Assembly (NCBI RefSeq): GCF_002078015.1
Contig: NZ_LWBP01000203.1
Location: forward strand, 21,158-85,157
Source: Niastella populi
GTDB taxonomy: Bacteria > Bacteroidota > Bacteroidia > Chitinophagales > Chitinophagaceae
Direction of reading: 5' to 3'
DNA: 64,000 nucleotides
Part shown: piece after piece, positions 52,919 to 61,766 of the stretch
How positions within the stretch are numbered: position 1 is the first letter of the stretch
Layout: every line of letters starts with the position of its first letter
Translations under genes and position numbers: made by a program
The notes under the pieces: model-generated
Seen by the model: the letters and a program-made list of their open reading frames with translations, nothing else
Told to the model about the DNA's origin: nothing
The model's database searches: none

Positions 52919-54322
52919 TCTATCCCACCAAACCCTGTCGGTCAATCTTGCCGACTGCACGCTCTGCGGGTTCGACGTGATCTCCACCTGCGGGTACAAC
53001 AACCGGCGCGGGATCTCCGAAAGCGCATTTGGCACTTTTGTCAGCTGCGGATAACCCGTCCGCCGCCAGTCATTGAAATTCTCTATCGATAAAAAGTTCG
53101 CGATCTTCTTTTCTTCCATGATCCGCTGCAATGCATTGGCTGCGGTAAGCGTGCCCCTGCTGGCGAGGTAAGCATTTACATCGGCATTATCGACGCCCAG
53201 TTTGCTCATGTGCGATTTTATGGCATCCTGGTAAACCGGCTCCGCTGCCGCAAAGCCTGATTTTATCAATGTAGCTTCCGCTTTCAGGAACAGGGCTTCC
53301 GAATAATTAAAAACATACATGGGTGAACTGGTATTGCCAATGGCTGGTCCGGCCAGCGAATATACATCGAGGCTGCCACTGATATTTACCGAACCTATCG
53401 GCCGGCCATTGTACATACCCGTTTGTTTGGCCGGTGCTATTAACTTCGGCAGGCGGGGATCATTACGCACTACCAGCGTATCTATACAGGCCGATGATAA
53501 CACCAGCGTCGATACCGGGCGTGTATTCATAAACCAAGGACTTTCCTCACCGGCCCCGCCCGGGTATTCCAGCTTCATATCGTCACTGTTATCGGTCATC
53601 CCATTTTGTAAAGCCGTTAATGCCAGCTCGGCCTGGCCGGTTGGTGTATAACCCGGGGCGTTGGTAAGATGCATATAATACCGCGCCTTCAGCGTATAGG
53701 CCAGCCTTTTCCATTTGTCCATATTTCCCTTATAGAAATAATCATCATCGCCGGGTTTTATAACGGCGTTCCTGTCAATGGCGGCAATGCCGTCATCGAG
53801 CAGTTGTTGTATCGATTTGTAAATGTTTTCCTGTGAATCGTATGCTGGTTGCAGTTGGCTGCTGCCGTTAAAGGCATCGCTGTAGGGAACATCGCCCCAG
53901 TAATCGGTTGCAACGCCTAAACAAAGCGCGGTCAGTATTTTTGCAATCCCCGAATAATTATGATTGCCGTTGAGATCGGCTTTATCGTTCATCACCTTCA
54001 GGTTGTTGAGGCTGGTTACATAAATATTCCGCCACGAGCCGTCGAGGTCGGCATTGAAGATCCAGTAAGTGCCATGGTTGGGTACGGGCTGGTTCAGTGC
54101 CACATTTTGCATAAAGTGGTTTATCAATATGCCGGCCATACCGTTATCGCCCGCGCCGCCTGCAATTACAGAGGATATATTTAGTTCAACGGGGGCCAGT
54201 ATCAGCGCCTCCTGCACGGTGAGCGGGTTATTAGGATCGTTATTTACATCGATGAACTTTTTACACCCGCTGATGTGTATAATGCAGATGGCGACAAACA
54301 GGATATATGATAATGTGCGCAT
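52916..54322 (-). CDS. SusD/RagB-family outer-membrane lipoprotein
   Basis: 468 aa from ATG 54320-54322 (MRTLSYILFVAICII), with lipobox ISGC followed by KKFIDVNNDPNNPLT. TPR-like helices and the SusD_like C-terminal part (NYSEALFLKAEATLIKSGFA, then RIMEEKKIANFLSIENFNDW) identify the glycan- or peptide-binding lid of a SusCD transporter. It begins 34 bp after the SusC gene and should form a complex with it at the cell surface. The ligand cannot be told; no glycoside hydrolase gene is adjacent. Confidence 0.92.
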   Translation of the reverse strand: MRTLSYILFVAICIIHISGCKKFIDVNNDPNNPLTVQEALILAPVELNISSVIAGGAGDNGMAGILINHFMQNVALNQPVPNHGTYWIFNADLDGSWRNIYVTSLNNLKVMNDKADLNGNHNYSGIAKILTALCLGVATDYWGDVPYSDAFNGSSQLQPAYDSQENIYKSIQQLLDDGIAAIDRNAVIKPGDDDYFYKGNMDKWKRLAYTLKARYYMHLTNAPGYTPTGQAELALTALQNGMTDNSDDMKLEYPGGAGEESPWFMNTRPVSTLVLSSACIDTLVVRNDPRLPKLIAPAKQTGMYNGRPIGSVNISGSLDVYSLAGPAIGNTSSPMYVFNYSEALFLKAEATLIKSGFAAAEPVYQDAIKSHMSKLGVDNADVNAYLASRGTLTAANALQRIMEEKKIANFLSIENFNDWRRTGYPQLTKVPNALSEIPRRLLYPQVEITSNPQSVQSARLTDRVWWDR

Positions 54323-54356
54323 GATTTCTTTTTTAGTTGTTAGAACGATGAGCATT

Positions 54357-57300
54357 TTATAATCCGACTTTCAAACTGATATTGAACGAGCGGGCGGTGG
54401 GGGTAGAGAAAGAGTAGATCCCCAGCGACCCGTTCGATGAACCAAATGAATTGGTTTCGGGATCGCCACCGGTAAAGTGCGGACTATGGATCCACAGGTT
54501 CCTGCCGGTAAGTGTCAATGAAGCCGACTTTAGCGGGGTTTTCTCAATAAGTTTTGACGGCAGTACATAACCGATGCTTACGTTACGAAGTTTGAGATAG
54601 GTAGCGTCCTGGATAACAGATTCCACAACGCCGGAAACCGCACGCCAGTAATCCTGCCCTTTTACCGGAACGGTATTGGCTTTACCGTCAACGGTGCTGA
54701 TGCCCTGTACTACGCGCACCTCGCGGTCTTCCGTAACTTTTGGCGTGCCATAAAAATAACCGTAGCCATCGACGTTATTTTCTGTAACACCGCCTTTGCG
54801 CATATCAAAAAAGAAACTAAGGCTGAACGGGCCATAGCTCAGGTTGTTGGTTAGCCCGGCCAGCCAGTCGGGCGAAATATTGCCAAGTATGCCTTGTTGG
54901 GTAGCGGTGAAAGGAACACCGCTTGCATTGATCAGTAACTGACCGGTTGCGCTGTCGCGGGCAAAACGGTTGCCGAACTTAACGCCATAGGGTTCACCAA
55001 CGATCGCCTGCGTGAAGCCAACGCTCACGCTTTTCAGGTCATCGCGCAGGGCCAGCACTTTGTTGTTGAGTTTTGTAAAGCTGAATACCAGGTCCCAGTT
55101 GAATTTTCCGCTTCTGATGGGGTTTGCGTTCAAAAGTATTTCAATTCCTTTTGTTTGCATGCGCGCCGTATTGATGGTGGTTTGATTGTAACCGGTAGCG
55201 GGCGATATGGTAACCGGTATCAATCCGTCTTTTACTTTTTTGTAGAACCATGAGATCTCGGCGCCGATGCGGTTGTTCAATGCTTTCAACTCGATGCCCG
55301 TCTCAAATTCGCTCACCAGCTCGTTCTTCAGAAAGGGGTTGCCCAGTACCTGGTTCAACAGAAAACCGTTCTGCTCTTTGAAAGGAAATGAAATACCGGC
55401 AATCGTATTGCCGTTTGTGGAGCTTATACTTAAATAAGGGGTTGTTAAGGAATAGGCATTCACATTGTCATTGCCAACGGTAGCGTAGGAAACGCGTAGT
55501 TTACCAAAGTTGATAATGTTTGTGATGTTGGGTGAAAGCAGTTCAGAGAATACAAAACCCGCGGCTGCAGAACCGTAAGGATAGAAGTTATTGTTTTTTG
55601 CCAGCACCGAACTGCCATCATACCGGCCTGTCAGCGCCAGGTTGAGGAAACGGTTGTATTCTATATTCGCCTGGGCGTAGAAACCTGTTTTACGGGTAAG
55701 GTAATTTTTTTCGCTATAGGTTTGGGTAGAAGCGTTCGCTACGTTATCATAGCCGCCGGTTATAGATAACCCTACACCCCGGCCTTCTACATTTTGCGAA
55801 TAGGTTGAAAGAACGTTGTTTCCCAATAACAACTGCACATTGAATTTATTGAACTGTTTATGGGCGTCGATAATAAGATCGTGATTGTATTGCCTGAACG
55901 TGTTTACGCGATCGACCACCACACCATTCAGGTTGGCTGCCGACCCGCGGGCCTCATAGTATTTCACCTGCTCGTTGTATGTATCGAGGCCCATTCTTTC
56001 GGTAATGTTCAGCCAGCTGAAAGGCGAGTATGTTAAAGTGATTACTGGAATAAAGCGGTTGACGGTACCCTTCGTATAAATATTGTCAAGTACCCAGTAG
56101 GGATTGTTTCGCGAGAACCGGAAAACACGTTGCGAGCCGTCGGGGTTAACATAAGGATGCGGGTTCCAGGATACGGGTGCTGAATAAATGGTCCAGATAG
56201 GGCTTTCCAGGATATACCCTTCGGGCATGCGATTGGTGCGGCTGTTGGCATAATTGAATTGAAAAGTGCCGGTGATCTTGTCGGTAAGTTTTGTTGTGAA
56301 CTTGGTAAAGACCGAATGCCTTTTCAACGAGGTGGTAGGAACGATCCCTTTTTGATCGAAATAAGAATAGGATGCAAAATAATTGGAGCCTGCATGGTTC
56401 GAGCCCGAAAAGCTGATAGTACTGTTGCTTGTTACCCCGGTTTGAAAAAAATCTTTCACCTGGTTGCGCTTTTGCACCGGTGCTCCGTTCACCCGCAGCG
56501 TATCCATTAATGGTCCCCAGGAGCTGCTGGCTTTGTCTATATCGCCATCATAATATACATTGTCATAAACAACGCCGCCGATCTCTTTCCGGTCGCCCTG
56601 TGCGTATTTGCTTTGTATTTCAGGAAAGATGCCGCTTTCGAACGACAGGTCCTGCGAAAGCGTTATCGCCGGTTTTTTACTGTTAGCGCCGCTTTTGGTG
56701 GTGATCATAACCACGCCCCGGGCGCCTGCTGAACCATACAGGGCCGTAGCGGCGGCGCCTTTTAAAACGTTCATGCTTTCTATAATGGACGGATCGATAT
56801 CGATAAGGCGGTTACTGCCGGGGCCGCTGTTCACCGCGCCGGTTTCGGAGTTGTTGATAGGGATTCCGTCAACAACGATCAACGCTTCATTATTGCCAAT
56901 AATGGAAGTAACGCCCCTGATCACGATGCGGCTCGAAGAACCTGGTGTACCGGAAGAGCTGGTGATCTGTACCCCGGCTACTTTACCCGTCATGGCATTG
57001 AGTACGTTCGGTTCTTTAGCCCTTACCAGTTCATCGGCTTTTAATTCCTGCGAGCTGAAGGTTAGGTTTCTTTTTTCGCGTTTTACGCCGAGGGCTGTAA
57101 CCACCACTTCGTTCAACGACCTGTTGTCGGCAGTTAAAGTAATGGTCAGGAAATCCTGCGTACCCGTTTTTACTTCGCTTTTGTTGTAACCGATGGCAGA
57201 GATTACCAGCGTGGCTTTGGCCGGAACGCTCAGCTCGAAGGAGCCGTCGTCGCCGCTGCTGGTGCCGGTTTGTGAGCCTTTTACAAGAACGGAGGCTTTG

Positions 57301-57422
57301 GGTAAAGGCGCCCCGTTCTCATCCTGCACCTTGCCCTTTACCAGTTTGTTCTGCGCCCATGCACCGGAATGAATGAACAGCGTTACCGTAAATGCGATGA
57401 TACTTAGCAGTTTTGATTGCAT
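54357..57422 (-). CDS. SusC/RagA-family TonB-linked outer-membrane transporter
   Basis: 1021 aa from ATG 57420-57422 (MQSKLLSIIAFTV). The signal peptide ends in GAWAQ; a CarboxypepD_reg-like domain (KLVKGKVQDENGAPLPKASV, about 25-110) is followed by the SusC signature NEVVVTALGVKREKRNL. The plug has PNVLNAMTGKVAGVQITSSS and GSSSRIVIRGVTSI, and the barrel ends in FSTPTARSFNISLKVGL. It imports oligomers bound by the SusD partner using TonB energy. No FecR, ECF sigma or hybrid sensor gene is adjacent. The upstream gap (57423-57759) holds repeat array B. Confidence 0.95.
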   Translation of the reverse strand: MQSKLLSIIAFTVTLFIHSGAWAQNKLVKGKVQDENGAPLPKASVLVKGSQTGTSSGDDGSFELSVPAKATLVISAIGYNKSEVKTGTQDFLTITLTADNRSLNEVVVTALGVKREKRNLTFSSQELKADELVRAKEPNVLNAMTGKVAGVQITSSSGTPGSSSRIVIRGVTSIIGNNEALIVVDGIPINNSETGAVNSGPGSNRLIDIDPSIIESMNVLKGAAATALYGSAGARGVVMITTKSGANSKKPAITLSQDLSFESGIFPEIQSKYAQGDRKEIGGVVYDNVYYDGDIDKASSSWGPLMDTLRVNGAPVQKRNQVKDFFQTGVTSNSTISFSGSNHAGSNYFASYSYFDQKGIVPTTSLKRHSVFTKFTTKLTDKITGTFQFNYANSRTNRMPEGYILESPIWTIYSAPVSWNPHPYVNPDGSQRVFRFSRNNPYWVLDNIYTKGTVNRFIPVITLTYSPFSWLNITERMGLDTYNEQVKYYEARGSAANLNGVVVDRVNTFRQYNHDLIIDAHKQFNKFNVQLLLGNNVLSTYSQNVEGRGVGLSITGGYDNVANASTQTYSEKNYLTRKTGFYAQANIEYNRFLNLALTGRYDGSSVLAKNNNFYPYGSAAAGFVFSELLSPNITNIINFGKLRVSYATVGNDNVNAYSLTTPYLSISSTNGNTIAGISFPFKEQNGFLLNQVLGNPFLKNELVSEFETGIELKALNNRIGAEISWFYKKVKDGLIPVTISPATGYNQTTINTARMQTKGIEILLNANPIRSGKFNWDLVFSFTKLNNKVLALRDDLKSVSVGFTQAIVGEPYGVKFGNRFARDSATGQLLINASGVPFTATQQGILGNISPDWLAGLTNNLSYGPFSLSFFFDMRKGGVTENNVDGYGYFYGTPKVTEDREVRVVQGISTVDGKANTVPVKGQDYWRAVSGVVESVIQDATYLKLRNVSIGYVLPSKLIEKTPLKSASLTLTGRNLWIHSPHFTGGDPETNSFGSSNGSLGIYSFSTPTARSFNISLKVGL

Positions 57423-57628
57423 TGTTGTGATGTTTTGGTTTGTGTCGTAAAAAACTACGGCGGGCATTTCGGTTATCCGAATGGTTTGTACAATCGTTAG
57501 AGTACAGGACCAGGCTTTTGGGGAGACGTTCTCGGAATGCGCGTATGTGCATTCCCTTAGTGTACGAATTTATATTTATGGATGAAGAATGTGTTGATGG
57601 TTCTTGACGACTTGTTTACAGATATTGA

Positions 57629-57750
57629 TTTGAATTTCTGATTTCGGGATTTCGCGATTTTGAGAATTAAATATTTGTGCCCTCCAATAAATCAGTAAAT
57701 TCAATTTGTCTCGAAGAGGTAATCACTAAATCCCAAAATCTCAAAATCGG
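57629..57750. repeat. Inverted 8-mer arms, family B, upstream of the GNAT gene
   Basis: The left arm 57634-57667 (TTTCTGAT-TTCGGGAT-TTCGCGAT-TTTGAGAA) and right arm 57719-57750 (GTAATCAC-TAAATCCC-AAAATCTC-AAAATCGG) are complementary around a 50-bp core. The rest of the 337-bp gap shows no feature. Confidence 0.85.
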
Positions 57751-57759
57751 TTATTGCGT

Positions 57760-58311
57760 ATGACGGTTAAAATAAAAGTCGACGACACAATTGTACTCGA
57801 ACTGATAGATTATCATCATGCCGAAATGATGTACCAGCTGGTGAAAATCAACCGGCTGCACCTGCGTGAATGGCTTCCCTGGGTCGATCACATGCGCACA
57901 GTGGAAGATTTCAAAAAATATATCAACAACTCAAAACAGCGCTATACCAATCATACCGAAACGGGTTATGTTATCCTGGTCAATCACGTCATGATAGGGC
58001 GTATAGGTTTTTACAATATCGATCCTGTGAATAAGAGCGCCTCTATAGGTTACTGGCTCGATAAGCAATGGCTGGGCAAAGGAATTATCACCCGCAGTTG
58101 TAAAGCAATGATCGATGACGGGTTCAAACGCCTGCGCCTGAACCGCATAGAAATAAGGGCCGCTGTAGAGAATTTTAAAAGCCAGGCCATTCCCGTAAGG
58201 CTGGGTTTTACCAGGGAAGGAATAATACGGCAGGGCGAGTTCGTGAACAACCAGTTTGTTGATCTGTATGTTTATTCCCTGCTAAAGGAAGAGTGGGAGA
58301 GCCGGCGCTAA
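57760..58311 (+). CDS. GNAT-family N-acetyltransferase, RimL-like
   Basis: 183 aa from ATG 57760 (MTVKIKVDDTIVLELID). LHLREWLPWVDHMRTVEDFK and SIGYWLDKQWLGKGIITRSC (the acetyl-CoA loop) then LNRIEIRAAVENFKSQAIPV and GFTREGIIRQGEFVNNQFVD are the standard order of the RimJ/RimL/acetyltransf_3 group. It probably acetylates a protein N-terminus or a small-molecule amine; the substrate is not known. It stands alone. The gap 58312-58544 shows nothing recognisable. Confidence 0.9.
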   Translation: MTVKIKVDDTIVLELIDYHHAEMMYQLVKINRLHLREWLPWVDHMRTVEDFKKYINNSKQRYTNHTETGYVILVNHVMIGRIGFYNIDPVNKSASIGYWLDKQWLGKGIITRSCKAMIDDGFKRLRLNRIEIRAAVENFKSQAIPVRLGFTREGIIRQGEFVNNQFVDLYVYSLLKEEWESRR

Positions 58312-58544
58312 CCTTCTTTGCAGTTTGACATTTGTCTATACCTGGTGAACTTTTATGTATATACTTATAAGTAGAACTATGTAATTGTATAACAAACAAA
58401 ATTTTATGCACAAACAAGGGCGCTATATAAGATACTAATACATGGGAACGTTTTTCTATTTGTGGGAATAAAAACCCGGTGCCTGATTCGATTAGCGTTG
58501 ATTGTAAAGACATTACATATTGGCACAGTTTCGGGTAATAAAGC

Positions 58545-60794
58545 ATGAATCGTTTCCCTGACCATAATATATTTGAGAGCCCTATGAACTCGTCCTTTAC
58601 AACCAATTACCGTGAAATGGCCCCCTGGCTGGAAGCAATACTCAACGACTGCCAGGACGCCGTATTTATTACCGACAGGCATTTTAACCTCGTACACTGG
58701 AATGTATCAGCAGAAGAATTGTGGTTCAGACAACCTAAAAGGCCTGCCAAAAAAAATATCATCGATTTTATATACCAACTGTTCCCGGGGCATGTAGAAG
58801 TGCATTCGCAGCTGCAAAGGGCCATCTCGCTCGATGAACAGGTAGAAGATATTTTTGTTTCCACACCCGACGACCGCACATTTCGCATTTCATGTTATAC
58901 GCATAAGTTCCCCGGCACACAATACCTGCTCGATGTGGTGATCATCCTGCGCGATCTGCAGGCCGCCATTCACCGCAAAAAAGATATAAAACCCGGCATC
59001 TTATATAAAACCCTGCTCAACTCCCTCGAAGAAGGGGTAATGCTGATGCAGGGCGACCAGGGCACCATCATCTCCGCTAATAACAAAGCCTGCGATATTA
59101 TCGGTATTACCCATGAACGGATCATAGGTAAAAACCTTACCGAGTTAGGCGTGAAAGCGTTCAGGGAAGACGGATCGCCTATGTCGGTGAATGAATACCC
59201 GGCGATGATAACCCTGAAAACCGGCGTGGTATTCCGGCAATCGATTGTAGGTTTAATAAATGCCAAAGGAAAACTTATTTGGTTATCGGTAAATACCTGT
59301 TTGCTGGAAGAGTTCAATGGCGCGGTGCCCGGACTGATAGCGGTAACTTTTAATGACATCACTGCCTGCCGGGAGGCAGAGTCGCGGTTATCTGAAAGTG
59401 AGTACATCTTTCAATCGTTCATGAACAATACCCATAGTCCCGCCTGGATCATCGACGAGGACGGCTTTATCATTTACATGAATGATATTTTCAAAAGCGT
59501 GTGGAACCTGAACGACAGCCACCTGTACAGCAATATGCGCGACCTTATGCCGCAGCACATGGTAGAACAGTATATGAACAACAACCGCCGTGTACTCGAT
59601 TCGGGCCAGCCGCTGATCACTATAGAAAATTCCCTGCGCCGCGATGGCACGCCCGGCGTATACCTGGTGTTCAAGTTCCTGCTGCAAACCTCAACGCCAA
59701 AGAAACTTATCGGCGGCCAGTCGATCGATATCACCGAAGAGAAAAGGGCCCGGCAGGAAATTGAAAAAGTGAACGAACGTTTTTATTATACAACCAAGGC
59801 CACATCAGATTATATCTGGGACTGGAACATAGAGAACGGTACCATCTACCGCAGCGAACCCTTCAGCCAGCTGACAGGGTATTTGCAAAACGATATGGAG
59901 AACGACCTGTACTGGCTGCTTGAAAAAATTCATATCGACGACCGCCAGCGGGTGATGCAGCATATCAATGCCTGTTTAATGGCGCGCAATAATTACTGGC
60001 ACGATGAATACCGTTTCCGTTGCGCCGATGGCAGCTATAAATATTTATCCGATAAGGGCTATATCATTTATAAAGATGGAGTTGCTGTACGGGCCATTGG
60101 CGCCATACAGGACCTTACCGAAAAAAGAAAACTGGAAGAAGAGCTGGCGCAGCAAAAGGAGAAAGAGCGCATCCGCATTAACCAGGCCATGATCACCGGT
60201 CAGGAATATGAGCGCAATGAAATTTCGAAAGAGTTACACGATAATGTGAACCAGATCCTGTCATCGGCCATGATCATGTTGTCTACCGCCCGCGGAAATA
60301 CCGATGATAAAGAATTTCTGATAGATAAAACCACGCAGTACATCGACCTGGCCATCCAGGAAATACGTAAGATCTCAAAATCACTGAACTCATCCATCAT
60401 CAGGGAAGTGGGTTTAATTGACCCCGTAGAAGATATTATCAAGAACATGCAGTTGGTACGCCCTGTTACGGTTGACTTTGAATGCGACCCGGCCCTGGAA
60501 GACGAACTGTCGCACGATGTGCAGCTGATGATCTACCGCATCATACAGGAGCAAACCAACAATATTATGCGGTATGCCGAAGCCGGTTATGTACGAATTG
60601 CCATTGAACAAATTGGCAATCAACTGACCCTGCTGATCCAGGATAACGGAAAAGGGTTCGATGCCAAAAAACAAACAAAAGGCATTGGTTTGCTGAACAT
60701 TCTGAACCGCGCCGAAACGCTGGGCGGAACCCTTTCAATCGACTCCAGGCAGGGAGGTGGCTGCCGTTTATTGGTGCAGATCCCGGTGGCATGA
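58545..60794 (+). CDS. PAS-domain sensor histidine kinase (HisKA_3)
   Basis: 749 aa, cytoplasmic, no membrane helix. Four PAS-type domains are visible: about 20-130 (DAVFITDRHFNLVHWN), 150-270 (EEGVMLMQGDQGTIISANNK), 285-405 (SPAWIIDEDGFIIYMND) and 410-530 (ATSDYIWDWNIENGTIYR). A HisKA_3 domain follows with EISKELHDNVNQ (His565) and then an HATPase domain (QEQTNNIMRYAEAGYVRI, IQDNGKGFDAKKQTKGIGLL). No response regulator gene is adjacent. The gene is 78 bp upstream of the RIC gene on the same strand, which suggests a redox or nitrosative signal; that is inference. Confidence 0.88.
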   Translation: MNRFPDHNIFESPMNSSFTTNYREMAPWLEAILNDCQDAVFITDRHFNLVHWNVSAEELWFRQPKRPAKKNIIDFIYQLFPGHVEVHSQLQRAISLDEQVEDIFVSTPDDRTFRISCYTHKFPGTQYLLDVVIILRDLQAAIHRKKDIKPGILYKTLLNSLEEGVMLMQGDQGTIISANNKACDIIGITHERIIGKNLTELGVKAFREDGSPMSVNEYPAMITLKTGVVFRQSIVGLINAKGKLIWLSVNTCLLEEFNGAVPGLIAVTFNDITACREAESRLSESEYIFQSFMNNTHSPAWIIDEDGFIIYMNDIFKSVWNLNDSHLYSNMRDLMPQHMVEQYMNNNRRVLDSGQPLITIENSLRRDGTPGVYLVFKFLLQTSTPKKLIGGQSIDITEEKRARQEIEKVNERFYYTTKATSDYIWDWNIENGTIYRSEPFSQLTGYLQNDMENDLYWLLEKIHIDDRQRVMQHINACLMARNNYWHDEYRFRCADGSYKYLSDKGYIIYKDGVAVRAIGAIQDLTEKRKLEEELAQQKEKERIRINQAMITGQEYERNEISKELHDNVNQILSSAMIMLSTARGNTDDKEFLIDKTTQYIDLAIQEIRKISKSLNSSIIREVGLIDPVEDIIKNMQLVRPVTVDFECDPALEDELSHDVQLMIYRIIQEQTNNIMRYAEAGYVRIAIEQIGNQLTLLIQDNGKGFDAKKQTKGIGLLNILNRAETLGGTLSIDSRQGGGCRLLVQIPVA

Positions 60795-60872
60795 CGAAAA
60801 TCAGGTAGAATGTGCTTACAAAGGGTTTTATTTGTCGCTAATTGATTAGCACAAATAAGAAAGCCCGGGAGT

Positions 60873-61622
60873 ATGATGAATCCGCTAAAAAAAATTGATG
60901 AGCAGGCATTGGTGACAGAGATCCTGATGGGAGATTACCGCACTGCCGATATCTTCAAAAAGTATAATATTGATTATTGCTGCGGGGCCCGCTGGCCTTT
61001 GCAAACAGCCTGCGAGCTGCGCGGCCTCGATACCGCCGTTGTAAAGCAGGAGCTGGAAGAAGCTACCCGTACCGTACATATTTCAACCTCATTGCCTTTT
61101 GACCGTTGGCCGCTCGATTTTCTGACCGATTATATTATACATGTTCATCATGCTTATTTGCGTAGCACGCTGCCGGCATTGGACAATCATCTCACTCACT
61201 TTATAGCCGAACACCGGAAAAAATTTCCGTGGCTCGATGAGCTCGGGCAACAATTCAAACTGCTGCATACGCAAATGCTGTTGCTGATGATCCAGGAAGA
61301 AGAAAGCATATTCCCCTATATAAAACAAACACACCGGGCATATACCTCAAATGATTCCCTGGCCGGTTTATACACCCGCACTTTACGCAAACCGGTTGAA
61401 AAAGTAATTGAACAGGAGCACCAGCTGGTAACGGAAGTATTGCGGCGAATGCGTGCGCTTACCGATAATTACACGCTGCCGGCCAACGCCTGCCGCAGCC
61501 ATTATGTGGTGTTCATGAAGTTGCGCGAGCTTGATAATGATCTCGTACAGCACCTGTACCTCGAAAAAGCAGTGATGCTGCCGCGTGTGCTGCTGATAGA
61601 AAATGAATTGAAATTGAGATAA
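60873..61622 (+). CDS. Iron-sulfur cluster repair di-iron protein (RIC/ScdA/YtfE)
   Basis: 249 aa (start at 60873 or the next codon). The N-terminal DUF542 domain has FKKYNIDYCCGARW with the Cys pair 36-37. The hemerythrin-like part shows HHAYLRSTLPAL, HFIAEHRKKFPW, LMIQEEESIFPY, EHQLVTEVLRRM and VQHLYLEKAVMLPR, giving the His/Glu ligands of the di-iron centre. The protein repairs Fe-S clusters damaged by NO or oxidants. The final motif has Tyr where HxHxE is usual, so the iron ligation may differ slightly. It ends inside repeat array D. Confidence 0.88.
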   Translation: MMNPLKKIDEQALVTEILMGDYRTADIFKKYNIDYCCGARWPLQTACELRGLDTAVVKQELEEATRTVHISTSLPFDRWPLDFLTDYIIHVHHAYLRSTLPALDNHLTHFIAEHRKKFPWLDELGQQFKLLHTQMLLLMIQEEESIFPYIKQTHRAYTSNDSLAGLYTRTLRKPVEKVIEQEHQLVTEVLRRMRALTDNYTLPANACRSHYVVFMKLRELDNDLVQHLYLEKAVMLPRVLLIENELKLR

Positions 61623-61766
61623 TGTGATAATGCATGCTGTGCGGCAGGCTGTATTTCCAAAGCCTCAAAAAACGGCAAGGCCTCAATAGCGCAATATTAG
61701 ATTATCTTTCGAACTGTATTAGCATTTCATTATCACATTATCACATTAACTAATTAACTAATTAAG
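61618..61766. repeat. Inverted arms of family D around a core, plus ATTAACTA words
   Basis: The arms GATAATGTGATAATG (61618-61632) and its exact complement (61728-61742) flank a 95-bp core. ATTAACTA-ATTAACTA-ATTAAGG follows (61745-61766). The left arm contains the TAA stop of the RIC gene (61620-61622) and the block ends at the sialidase stop (61762). Confidence 0.88.

Noticed and set aside
52916..57422. Full polysaccharide utilisation locus
   Set aside because: Only susC and susD are present; no glycoside hydrolase, hybrid sensor or ECF/FecR regulator adjoins them. The sialidase is over 4 kb away, on the same strand but separated by three plus-strand genes.
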